From an uncultured SAR86 cluster bacterium (lineage in GTDB: Bacteria > Pseudomonadota > Gammaproteobacteria > Magnimaribacterales > D2472), in contig CACNUA010000004.1 of NCBI GenBank assembly GCA_902623535.1, positions 1 to 64,000 on the forward strand: a DNA stretch of 64,000 nt, in the 5' to 3' direction. Under the pieces are notes generated by a model. The model had not been told where the DNA came from. It saw only the letters and a list, made by a program, of their open reading frames with translations, and did no database searches. How positions within the stretch are numbered: the stretch's first letter is position 1; each line of letters opens with the position of its first letter. Shown in pieces: positions 17,177 through 24,661 of this stretch. Made by a program: the position numbers and the translations under genes.

Positions 17177-17719
17177 ATGTTTACAAGAATGGATCAGAGC
17201 ACCAAAGAGGAATGGGATCATATTTATAATGAACATCTACCGCATGTCTTTGACATGCCAAAAAGAATAATTTCTATGCTTGAACAACTTGAAGGTGTAT
17301 CCCTTGGATTTGGTACTGATCAACTTCATCATGCCCTGCAAACTGCAACCATGGCACGAAGAGCTAATGCACCGGATGAAATGATCTTGATCAGTCTCAT
17401 CCATGATATTGGTAAAGTTATCAATGTACCCAATCATGGCCAGATTTGTGCTGAAATAATTAAACCTTATGTTTCAGATGATGCCTATCATATTATTCGA
17501 ACGCATCAGGATTTTCAGGGTGAGCATTATTATCATTATCAAGGAAAACCCAGAGATTTAAGGAAGCAATATAAAGATGAGTCTTGGTATGAGAAAGCCG
17601 AAGAGTTTACTGATAAATGGGATCAAGCTGCCTTTGATCCAAATTATGAAGTAGATTCACTTGATTCATTTAAGCCATTAATTAAGAAGTTCTTTGAAGT
17701 TCCACAGAAACTTATTTAG
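17177..17719 (+). CDS. HD-domain protein resembling mixed-valent di-iron oxygenases (PhnZ/TmpB/MIOX-like)
   Basis: This is a 180-residue HD-fold protein. All six metal-ligand positions of the di-iron oxygenase group can be placed: His52, His76-Asp77, His87, His110 and Asp149, with the family-like blocks QLHHALQTA, LISLIHDIGK and KWDQAAFDPNY. From memory, PhnZ uses H34, H58, D59, H80, H104 and D161, and the 24- and 23-residue spacings match. The PhnZ residues that bind the substrate hydroxyl (Tyr24, Glu27) align with Ser42 and Phe45 here, so the substrate is probably different. A plain HD phosphohydrolase is the alternative. An RBS precedes the ATG. Neighbours are psiE and a lipoprotein. Confidence 0.78.
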   Translation: MFTRMDQSTKEEWDHIYNEHLPHVFDMPKRIISMLEQLEGVSLGFGTDQLHHALQTATMARRANAPDEMILISLIHDIGKVINVPNHGQICAEIIKPYVSDDAYHIIRTHQDFQGEHYYHYQGKPRDLRKQYKDESWYEKAEEFTDKWDQAAFDPNYEVDSLDSFKPLIKKFFEVPQKLI

Positions 17720-18065
17720 TACTCTACTTGTATCTTCTCTGCTTTTTTTAGGAGGATGTGTATCCTATAAATATCAACCTAATAACTTATTTAAGCTTAG
17801 TGACGTTGATATTTGTTACCAACTTGCCTATAACTTTAATAAGCTTTCTTTTAAATCAAGAGAAGTTCTCTTTAACGAACTAATACTAAGAAATATAAAT
17901 TGTGTTGATCTTGCAGAACTTATTATTGAAAAAGAAAATAATTATCTTTCAAAAGAAGGATATCCAAATGGATATTTTCCAGAACCTGGTGAGGGTACAA
18001 GCATGCCCTCAGATTTTAGGAAAATAAATTTTACCAATATGGCAGGCAGTCATGGAAATAAATAA
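17694..18065 (+). CDS. Small lipoprotein of unknown function
   Basis: This 123-residue product has a lipoprotein signal peptide ending in the lipobox LGGC (Cys22). The start is TTG at 17694, inside the end of the HD-domain gene (26-base overlap, different frame). No later start would keep the signal peptide, so TTG is favoured. The mature protein has an alpha-helical central part (LAYNFNKLSFKSREVLFNEL) and a Gly/Pro/Ser-rich tail, and three cysteines after the lipidated one are not evident as a motif. No known domain is recognised. The retained polypeptide pattern across the overlap supports a real gene. Confidence 0.7.
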   Translation: MKFHRNLFSTLLVSSLLFLGGCVSYKYQPNNLFKLSDVDICYQLAYNFNKLSFKSREVLFNELILRNINCVDLAELIIEKENNYLSKEGYPNGYFPEPGEGTSMPSDFRKINFTNMAGSHGNK

Positions 18066-18085
18066 AATTAATAAAAGGAGTAATT

Positions 18086-18451
18086 ATGATTGAACACTTA
18101 ATTTATGCATGCATTCTAGTATTAATTCAGGCCTGGATTTTACCAGCAGCCTTTAATACAAAAAATATGCAGTGGATGCTATCGAATAGGGATGCAAAAC
18201 CCGATACAACCCTGTATTACGATAGATCAAAAAAGGCTTTTGCAAATCTCCAAGAATCAATTCCTGTTTTCTTTTTACTTGGATTGCTTGGGGTAATTAC
18301 AAGTACAGATTTATCTTACCTAATGATGTATTGGCTTATCTTTAGAGTTATACATGTATTTTCTTATGTTGCAGGCATTGCTTTACTGAGAAGTCTTTCG
18401 TTTATAGCTTCGGTGATTGTGTTGTTCATGATGGCCGGTGCGTTAATCTAG
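18086..18451 (+). CDS. MAPEG family membrane protein
   Basis: This 121-residue four-helix membrane protein belongs to the MAPEG family (membrane-associated eicosanoid/glutathione metabolism). The diagnostic pattern is the R-x-x-x-A-x-x-N-x-x-E element in RSKKAFANLQES after the first helix, followed by RVIHVFSYVAGI in the third helix. Bacterial members are often assumed to be glutathione-dependent transferases or peroxidases. A strong RBS (AAAGGAG, about 18074-18080) precedes the ATG. It ends the cluster, with a possible hairpin terminator just after the stop. Confidence 0.9.
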   Translation: MIEHLIYACILVLIQAWILPAAFNTKNMQWMLSNRDAKPDTTLYYDRSKKAFANLQESIPVFFLLGLLGVITSTDLSYLMMYWLIFRVIHVFSYVAGIALLRSLSFIASVIVLFMMAGALI

Positions 18452-18510
18452 GCAAGATTGTTAACATAGCTAAAACTAGTTTGTATAAATTGCCTAGTGG
18501 TATTTTTTTA
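18448..18510 (+). terminator. Possible intrinsic terminator after the MAPEG gene
   Basis: Perfect 8-base arms CTAGGCAA (18448-18455) and TTGCCTAG (18490-18497) enclose a 34-base loop that contains the palindrome AAACTAGTTT (18473-18482). A run of seven T follows at 18503-18509. The long loop makes folding uncertain, and the first arm overlaps the stop codon. Confidence 0.3.
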
Positions 18511-18557
18511 TATAGCTAATATGATGTATTTAAACAAATAATTTCTGAGGATTTATT

Positions 18558-19673
18558 ATGTTACAACTCACATCCACTATTACTGAAAACGCCACAATTG
18601 AAATTGGACTTCGTGATATTGAGATTCCAAAGCCGGGTGCGGATGAGGTTCTCATTGAAGTTCAAGCCTCACCAATCAACCCATCTGATTTAGGTACTCT
18701 GGTCGGTGCAGGTGATTTAACATCTATCCGCGTTGAAGGTGAGGCCGATCAAGCAAAAGTCATTATGGATATCCCTGAGTCAGTAATGTGGGCTATGAAA
18801 CCAAGAATTGGTAAACCACTTCCTGTTGGTAATGAAGGCTCAGGTATTGTTACAGAGGCTGGTGAAAATGCTAAACATTTAATTGGCAAAGTTGTATCTG
18901 CAGTTGGTGGAGGTATGTATGCTCAATATAGGGTATTACCAGCGATGGCATGTATTGAAATGCCAGATGACATTGAACCAAAAGATTGCGCATCAAGTTT
19001 TGTTAATCCACTTACAGCATTAGGAATGGTTGACACAATGAAAAGTGAAGGCCACTCAGCTTTAATTCATACTGCTGCGGCATCTAATCTAGGGCAAATG
19101 CTAGTAAAGATCTGTTTGGCAGATAATATTCCTTTGATCAATATCGTTAGAAAATCTGAGCAAGTTGATTTATTAAAGTCACTCGGTGCTCAGCATGTCT
19201 GTAATTCATCCGATGATAATTTTAAAGATTCACTGGTTGATGCAATTAAAGCTACTAATGCAACTCTTGCTTTTGATGCAACAGGCGGTGGTGAACTAAG
19301 TGGGAGAATACTTTCATGTATGGAAATAGCCTTACGTGCCAATATGAAGGAATTTAGTCCTTATGGCTCAACTCAACATAAACAGGTTTATATTTATGGA
19401 GCCTTGAACCAAAGCGGAATCTCTTTACCAAATAATCGTTCATTCGGAATGTACTGGGGTATTGGAGGATGGTTGTTAACTCCATTTCTTGAAAATGCAG
19501 GAATGGAAAAAAACATCGCGCTTAGGCAGAGGGTTTCTTCTGAGATCAAAACCACTTTCACTAGTTCTTACACAAAAGAAATTTCTTTGGCTCAAGCATT
19601 ATCCCTTGATGAGATGATGGTCTATGGTTCAATTGCTACCGGTAAGAAGTACCTGATAAATCCTAGTCTATAA
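18558..19673 (+). CDS. Zinc-independent MDR family dehydrogenase/quinone reductase-like
   Basis: This medium-chain dehydrogenase/reductase has 371 residues. An N-terminal GroES-like domain carries ASPINPSDLG and NEGSGIV segments, then a Rossmann domain has the nucleotide-binding strand HTAAASNLGQML. The cysteine-rich structural zinc lobe of alcohol dehydrogenases is absent, as in the NADPH:quinone reductase/enoyl reductase branch. It has an RBS (GAGGA, near 18546) and is followed with no gap by the carboxylase subunit gene, so it likely acts on an acyl-CoA or unsaturated carbonyl intermediate of the same pathway (inference). Confidence 0.88.
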   Translation: MLQLTSTITENATIEIGLRDIEIPKPGADEVLIEVQASPINPSDLGTLVGAGDLTSIRVEGEADQAKVIMDIPESVMWAMKPRIGKPLPVGNEGSGIVTEAGENAKHLIGKVVSAVGGGMYAQYRVLPAMACIEMPDDIEPKDCASSFVNPLTALGMVDTMKSEGHSALIHTAAASNLGQMLVKICLADNIPLINIVRKSEQVDLLKSLGAQHVCNSSDDNFKDSLVDAIKATNATLAFDATGGGELSGRILSCMEIALRANMKEFSPYGSTQHKQVYIYGALNQSGISLPNNRSFGMYWGIGGWLLTPFLENAGMEKNIALRQRVSSEIKTTFTSSYTKEISLAQALSLDEMMVYGSIATGKKYLINPSL

Positions 19674-21182
19674 ATGAATGAACGTTCAGACTACAGTTCT
19701 TTTATTGAACGTTTAAAAAAAAGTGAAGATGAGTTTAGGACTGAATCTACTCAAAAACGTCATGCAAATAATTTTAGAACTGCAAGGGAAAACCTTAACC
19801 ATTTAGTTGATCAAGATACATTCTTAGAATTCGGTCAATTTGCAGTTGCCGCACAAAGATCAAGACGAGAATCAGATGAGCTTATTCTTGATACTAGTGC
19901 AGATGGCATTATTACAGGTTTCTGTAATATTAATTCTGATATTCACTCTAAAGATTTAACGAATGCAGTTGCCATTATTTATGATTACTCGGTACTGGCA
20001 GGGACTCAAGGTTTTTTTCATCATCAAAAGCTTGATCGAATCTGCGACAAGGCAAAAGAATATAACTTACCGATAGTTATTTTTACTGAAGGAGGAGGAG
20101 GACGCCCAGGCGACGTCGATGTCTTGACTCAAATCGCAGGCCTACATGTTCCAAGTTTTGCAAATTGGGCATCTTTAAGAGGAACTTGCCTAAGAATTGC
20201 AATTACCAATGGATATTGTTTTGCAGGAAATGCTGCTTTATACGGTTCAAGTGATATCAGAATTGCAACCAAAGGCTCAAATATTGGTATGGCTGGACCA
20301 GCCATGATTGAAGGTGGAGGTCTTGGTAAATTTTCTCCTAAAGATGTTGGACCGGTTGAAGACCAATTTAAAAATGGAGTGGTTGATATCTTAGTTGATA
20401 ATGAGGAAGCAGCTACTCAAACAGCTAAATCTTTATTATCTTATTTCCAAGGACCTCTTTTAGAATTTGATGTTAACGATCAAAGCAAGCTTAAATCAAT
20501 ATTGCCTGATGATCGAAGGTACACCTATGAGATTCGAGTTCTCATCGAAATACTTGTAGATAAACTTTCTTTCATTGAACTGAAAAGAAATTACGGCCAA
20601 AGTATTGTAACTGGATTTGCTCGCATAGAAGGGCAGACTTTTGGGGTGCTTGCATCTGATTGCAAGTTCTTAGGAGGAGCCATTGATTCGGAGGCTGCTG
20701 ACAAAGCAGCTCAGTTTTTTGATTTATGTAATGATCATGGAATCAATATGATTTCTCTTATTGATACTCCGGGTTTTATGGTGGGTCCTGATAGTGAAGA
20801 GGAAGGCGCAGTAAGAAGAATGTCAAAATTATTTGAATCAAGTTCAAAGTTTGAAAACTCCTTAATTGCTATCTTTATCCGAAAAGCTTATGGCTTAGGT
20901 GCACAGGCTATTGTGGGCGGTAGTCTTCATCGCCCCACCTTTTCATGCGCTTGGCCATCAGGTGAATTCGGTGGAATGGGTATTGAAGGCGCAGTTAAAC
21001 TTGGTTATCGAAAGGAGCTTGAGGCAATCGATGATGCTGAAGAAAGAAAAAACCTCTTTAATAAATTAGTTGAGAAAATGTATGAAGCAGGTCAAGCAAT
21101 TCAGGCAGCTACATTTCTAGAAATTGATGCAGTAATTGACCCTGCAAAATCAAGAGAAATCATTTTAAAAGCAATTAAATAA
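19674..21182 (+). CDS. Acyl-CoA carboxylase, carboxyltransferase (beta) subunit
   Basis: This is a 502-residue carboxyltransferase with two crotonase-like halves, as in propionyl-, methylcrotonyl- or geranyl-CoA carboxylase beta subunits. Visible are the N-terminal acyl-CoA half with GGGGRPGDVDV, and the C-terminal half with SLIDTPGFMVGPDSEEEGAV and the YGLGAQAIVGGS segment. It transfers carboxyl from biotin to an acyl-CoA. The partner biotin carboxylase/carrier subunit is not in the window. The ATG directly abuts the stop of the MDR gene. The acyl specificity is not readable. It could be a stand-alone decarboxylase or carboxyltransferase variant. Confidence 0.9.
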   Translation: MNERSDYSSFIERLKKSEDEFRTESTQKRHANNFRTARENLNHLVDQDTFLEFGQFAVAAQRSRRESDELILDTSADGIITGFCNINSDIHSKDLTNAVAIIYDYSVLAGTQGFFHHQKLDRICDKAKEYNLPIVIFTEGGGGRPGDVDVLTQIAGLHVPSFANWASLRGTCLRIAITNGYCFAGNAALYGSSDIRIATKGSNIGMAGPAMIEGGGLGKFSPKDVGPVEDQFKNGVVDILVDNEEAATQTAKSLLSYFQGPLLEFDVNDQSKLKSILPDDRRYTYEIRVLIEILVDKLSFIELKRNYGQSIVTGFARIEGQTFGVLASDCKFLGGAIDSEAADKAAQFFDLCNDHGINMISLIDTPGFMVGPDSEEEGAVRRMSKLFESSSKFENSLIAIFIRKAYGLGAQAIVGGSLHRPTFSCAWPSGEFGGMGIEGAVKLGYRKELEAIDDAEERKNLFNKLVEKMYEAGQAIQAATFLEIDAVIDPAKSREIILKAIK

Positions 21183-21369
21183 ATGGGACGAAAGGTATAT
21201 TACAACCTGACAAAGTCATGATTAGAAAAAAGAATATTAAATTTAAAGATACAACTTATTTTGTTAGCTAAAATCTCAATATATATTATTCCTCTATGAA
21301 ATTATTTATTCTTTTATAATTTTTTTATTCTCAGGTGATTTATATATTACTTTAAGCTAGAATTGCGCG
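21183..21369 (+). other. AT-rich intergenic region before apt, no gene seen
   Basis: These 187 bases between the carboxylase subunit and apt are the longest gap in the window. It is very AT-rich; a 12-codon ORF starts right after the carboxylase stop but has no support. The 3' end carries the putative apt -10 box. No stable hairpin or riboswitch-like structure is recognised. Confidence 0.6.
21358..21363 (+). promoter_or_regulatory. Candidate -10 box of a leaderless transcript (apt)
   Basis: TAGAAT ends 6 bases before the apt ATG (21370). The intervening TTGCGCG contains no Shine-Dalgarno sequence. No convincing -35 is found at 16-18 bases. Confidence 0.45.
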
Positions 21370-21921
21370 ATGTCAGATCCATATAATTTAAAAGAATACA
21401 TAAGAACAGTTGATGATTTCCCGATTGACGGCATTAAGTTTAGGGATATTACAAGTTTAATTGAAACACCTGATGCATTTATTAAAACATGCAATGCAAT
21501 GGATGAATTAACTAAGGCTTTTAATCCTTCGGTTGTTGTTAGCATTGAAAGTAGGGGATTTATCTTTGCAGGATCAATTTCAAAAGATTTGGCGCTTCCG
21601 TTTGTGCTTGCTCGAAAACCAGGCAAGTTACCTAATGAATCATATTCAAAGGAATTCGATTTAGAGTACGGCAGAACATCAATAGAAATTCAAAAGAATA
21701 CATCAATCACGAGCAAAGATAGGGTAGTAATCATTGATGATTTGGTTGCAACTGGAGGTACCGCTATGGCTTGTGCGGAGTTACTCACCGAAAATTTTGG
21801 TGTTCTGAATGAAAATATTTTAGTTCTTGCTGTAATAGATCTACCTGATCTTGGTGGAAGCAAGTTAATTGCTGATCAAGGATATAGTGTAGAAACATTA
21901 GTTGGATACTCTGATTCTTAA
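21370..21921 (+). CDS. apt: Adenine phosphoribosyltransferase
   Basis: This purine salvage enzyme converts adenine plus PRPP to AMP. The 183-residue product has the family N-terminus (YIRTVDDFPIDGIKFRDIT), the adenine-loop segment SIESRGFIFAG, and the PRPP-binding motif VVIIDDLVATGGTA. The length matches bacterial Apt. It stands alone, with a putative leaderless start, and is convergent with the GST gene (3-base gap). It fits with the nucleoside transporter at 7 kb as a salvage capacity. Confidence 0.97.
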   Translation: MSDPYNLKEYIRTVDDFPIDGIKFRDITSLIETPDAFIKTCNAMDELTKAFNPSVVVSIESRGFIFAGSISKDLALPFVLARKPGKLPNESYSKEFDLEYGRTSIEIQKNTSITSKDRVVIIDDLVATGGTAMACAELLTENFGVLNENILVLAVIDLPDLGGSKLIADQGYSVETLVGYSDS

Positions 21922-21924
21922 GAA

Positions 21925-22956
21925 TTAGAAAAGATTTTCACAACCAGTACCATCCAAAAAATCTAAAACTCTTTTTTTATCATTATCATTTAGAGAGTTA
22001 AATTCATCTTTTATCCATATTAAGCATTTTGCTTGATATGGAAACGACTTTTGTTTCCAAACCGACCCATCAACCTCTGCCCTCAACGAGTCTTTTCCAT
22101 CTTCAATAGCTTTTGCATTAGCCAATAAAACCGGCACATAAAATTTACCCACCTGATTAAGAATCTGTTTTAAGGAATCTGGGCAATCCTCAAGTATATT
22201 CAAACTTTTTTTATGAACATCTAATCCTGATAAGTCATTCATTAGGTCATGCCAGGCTATCACTCTTAAAGCTAAATCATGTGCAATTGCCCTTGATGTA
22301 GGTTCAAATCCAATCAGCTGTGAAAGTTGACCATAAAAAGCAAAATCAGATGATGTAGGTAAATCTCCTAACAGGAAAGGATTATTTTCAAGATGCGAAT
22401 TAAATAATGTCATAAATTTTTTAAAACTAGAGTCAATAATTTTTGAAGTATATTCATTTGATCCAACGACCCAAAGTCTGTCTATTTGTCTTTGTGTAAA
22501 AAATTGTTTTGCTTCTTGCAAGATTTCATCTGGTAAATTAACTTGAGAATTCACTAAGGGTAAAATTGTTCCTGCCTTATCTGCATCTGATTCATAGTGC
22601 CAACGATAATGAAACATATATTTAGTAAGCCATTCATCTCCAAAATCTTCGAGTAAATAGTTAATGAAATTTAATGCTGGATCTATAGGTAATACACTTC
22701 TATCAGGAAGATCTCTTTCAAGTTGCCTGATAATAGGGGTTGAGTCAGTTGTTGCAACTTCATTGCCTGAATTATCCTCTAAAATTATTACAGGTAATAA
22801 AATTGGCTTTGGAGGATTGATATTTCGTTCTTTTAATAGAGATGCAACGTCTCCAAAATGAACATCGAAAGGTATACGTTTAAACCTCATAAGAGAAATC
22901 ATTTTTTGCGTATACGGTGATGGCGTACTCCCAAAAATTTGATATCTCTTATCCAT
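21925..22956 (-). CDS. Glutathione S-transferase family protein (long form)
   Basis: This protein has an N-terminal thioredoxin-fold GST domain starting at YQIFGSTPSPYTQKM, with a cis-Pro segment in ILLPVIILED, then a helical C-terminal domain. At 343 residues it is clearly longer than ordinary GSTs (about 200-220), with an extra C-terminal part of unknown role. I choose ATG 22956 because it starts at the domain edge and has TAGAAT 7 bases before it; an ATG at 22983 would add nine residues and is the alternative. The substrate is unknown. Confidence 0.85.
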   Translation of the reverse strand: MDKRYQIFGSTPSPYTQKMISLMRFKRIPFDVHFGDVASLLKERNINPPKPILLPVIILEDNSGNEVATTDSTPIIRQLERDLPDRSVLPIDPALNFINYLLEDFGDEWLTKYMFHYRWHYESDADKAGTILPLVNSQVNLPDEILQEAKQFFTQRQIDRLWVVGSNEYTSKIIDSSFKKFMTLFNSHLENNPFLLGDLPTSSDFAFYGQLSQLIGFEPTSRAIAHDLALRVIAWHDLMNDLSGLDVHKKSLNILEDCPDSLKQILNQVGKFYVPVLLANAKAIEDGKDSLRAEVDGSVWKQKSFPYQAKCLIWIKDEFNSLNDNDKKRVLDFLDGTGCENLF

Positions 22957-22963
22957 GACATAT

Positions 22964-22969
22964 ATTCTA
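22964..22969 (-). promoter_or_regulatory. Candidate -10 box of a leaderless transcript (GST gene)
   Basis: On the minus strand TAGAAT ends 7 bases before the ATG at 22956, with no RBS. If the upstream ATG at 22983 is the true start, this box would lie inside the gene and be spurious. Confidence 0.35.
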
Positions 22970-23079
22970 TGATGAATCGACATATATCGGGCTAATTTAC
23001 TAATACTAATAATTTACGTGTATTACATTAGCCTATTTCCTAATTCTTCATATCCTGTAAAATGCGATATTTACAACAT

Positions 23080-23169
23080 GGAGAGATGGCAGAGCGGTTG
23101 AATGCACTGGTCTTGAAAACCAGCAAGGGGGCAACTCCTTCCAGGGTTCGAATCCCTGTCTCTCCGCCA
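23080..23169 (+). tRNA. tRNA-Ser(UGA)
   Basis: The gene is 90 bases including an encoded CCA. Acceptor arms GGAGAGA and TCTCTCC pair, then discriminator G and CCA follow. The anticodon stem CTGGT/ACCAG encloses loop CTTGAAA with anticodon TGA. A long variable arm (AAGGGGGCAACTCCTT region) is typical of serine tRNAs, and the T-loop reads GGTTCGAATCC. TAAAAT at 23058-23063 could be its -10 box. Confidence 0.98.
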
Positions 23170-23176
23170 ATTCAGT

Positions 23177-23584
23177 ATGAAAAAATCAGATCTTTTTGAA
23201 GCCCCACCGAATTTCCTGAAAATACTTGGCAGTGAAGGGTATGATTATGATGAGGAAAATGAAATTATATCAATGAAATTTAACTTGAACAGTGATTTTG
23301 CTCACACCCTCGGAACTATTATTCAAGGTGGATTTATTACCGCAATGCTTGATGCATCAATGGGCCATGTTGTTACACGTAAATATAATGGTGATTACAA
23401 CAGTGCTACTTTAAGTTTAAACGTACAATTTCTAAGGGCAGGTGAGCCAGGTCCTTTTGAGGCTATAGGTAAGATTAATAAACTTGGAAGATCGATTGTT
23501 TTTACCTCAAGCGAACTATTCCAAAATGATAAGTTGATTGCAACTGCAACTGCTTCAAATATGTTGATACCACTAAATGAATGA
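23177..23584 (+). CDS. PaaI-type hotdog thioesterase
   Basis: This 135-residue acyl-CoA thioesterase has the hotdog fold. The family motif appears as GTIIQGGFITAMLDASMG (about 43-60), followed by the strand NSATLSLNVQFLRAGEPGP. It probably hydrolyses aryl- or acyl-CoA. It starts 7 bases after the tRNA gene and overlaps the next gene by 8 bases (ATGAATGA), starting a probable operon with a hydrolase and a transporter. Confidence 0.9.
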   Translation: MKKSDLFEAPPNFLKILGSEGYDYDEENEIISMKFNLNSDFAHTLGTIIQGGFITAMLDASMGHVVTRKYNGDYNSATLSLNVQFLRAGEPGPFEAIGKINKLGRSIVFTSSELFQNDKLIATATASNMLIPLNE

Positions 23585-24659
23585 TCAATCTAAAAAATTT
23601 TTAAATTCTATAAAGCCAATAGAACCTTTTAATGTAAGTAATTTACCTCCCGAACCCTCATATTCAGCTCTATACTCTTGGGTTGCTCATCCTGAAATTG
23701 ATGGGTATCACCAAATAGTTCCCAAAGGTGAGAACTCAATTTCAAAATCCATGAAAGATATCGATGTATTTTTTATTCACCCAACAGGTTTTTTTGGAAA
23801 GAATTGGAATGGACCAGTTGATCGTAATCATGCTTGCTTTCAAAGATCTGAGATTTATATGGCTTCTCAAGCTTCAAGTTTTTATGAGTCCTGTAATATC
23901 TATGCACCTGAGTATAGACAGGCAACATATTATAGTTTTTTTGATTTAGAAGGTAATGGTTATCAAGCTCAGGATGTTGCTTATTCTGATATTGAAAGAG
24001 CTTTTGATTATTATATGGAGCACCACAATAGTGGTAGACCCTTTTTTATTGCATCTCACAGCCAAGGATCTTTGCATGCACAAAGATTAATTTATAATCT
24101 TATTGCTGGTAAAGAGCTTACCAATCAATTTATCGCAGCTTATCTTATTGGTTATATAGTTCCATTAAAACATTTCGATCTATTATTTACTGGACTTAAA
24201 AATTCAAATTCTTTAAATGATACTCAGTCTATAATTTCATGGGGTGCAGGTGTTGAGGGTTTTACAAGACCTAGAGCACATGCTATGTACTGGACGCCAG
24301 ACGAGTGGATTAGAGAAGCAATGGAGCAACCATTGGTATGTCAAAATCCGATAACTTGGAATAGTTCGAATGAGTGGGTAACAAACACAAATCAAATTTC
24401 TATTAGATTAAAATCCTCTGAAATCAAAGCTTTAGATTACTACGCTACACAACATGCACAGTCAAAAATTTCGATTGAGTACACTGATGTCACAGAGATG
24501 GAAGTGCGTGTTAGCCCAAATCATATGATTGAATTAAGAGGCCCGCTTATTGATAAAGTTAGTAAGCTCACTGCAAACGGTGATTTACATAATTTTGATA
24601 TTCAACTTTTCTGGAAAGCCATAAGAAATAATATCAAAGATCGTATTGCATCAATCTAG
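23577..24659 (+). CDS. DUF3089 family alpha/beta-hydrolase-like protein
   Basis: This 360-residue protein matches the DUF3089 pattern: VFFIHPTGFFGKNWNGP near residue 62, DVAYSDIERAFDYYM near 133, and the nucleophile-elbow-like SHSQGSLHAQRL near 158-169. The family looks like an esterase or lipase of unknown substrate. It overlaps the thioesterase gene by 8 bases, and the next gene follows after 2 bases. With a thioesterase before it and a sugar/sugar-acid-type transporter after it, a catabolic role for an imported ester is plausible but inferred. Confidence 0.88.
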   Translation: MNDQSKKFLNSIKPIEPFNVSNLPPEPSYSALYSWVAHPEIDGYHQIVPKGENSISKSMKDIDVFFIHPTGFFGKNWNGPVDRNHACFQRSEIYMASQASSFYESCNIYAPEYRQATYYSFFDLEGNGYQAQDVAYSDIERAFDYYMEHHNSGRPFFIASHSQGSLHAQRLIYNLIAGKELTNQFIAAYLIGYIVPLKHFDLLFTGLKNSNSLNDTQSIISWGAGVEGFTRPRAHAMYWTPDEWIREAMEQPLVCQNPITWNSSNEWVTNTNQISIRLKSSEIKALDYYATQHAQSKISIEYTDVTEMEVRVSPNHMIELRGPLIDKVSKLTANGDLHNFDIQLFWKAIRNNIKDRIASI

Positions 24660-24661
24660 TT

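Noticed and set aside
21183..21221. 12-codon ORF right after the carboxylase gene
   Set aside because: It is too short, has no RBS and no family; probably chance.
23080..23169. tRNA-Ser as an integration site
   Set aside because: No integrase, no direct repeat of the tRNA 3' end and no composition change are seen downstream.
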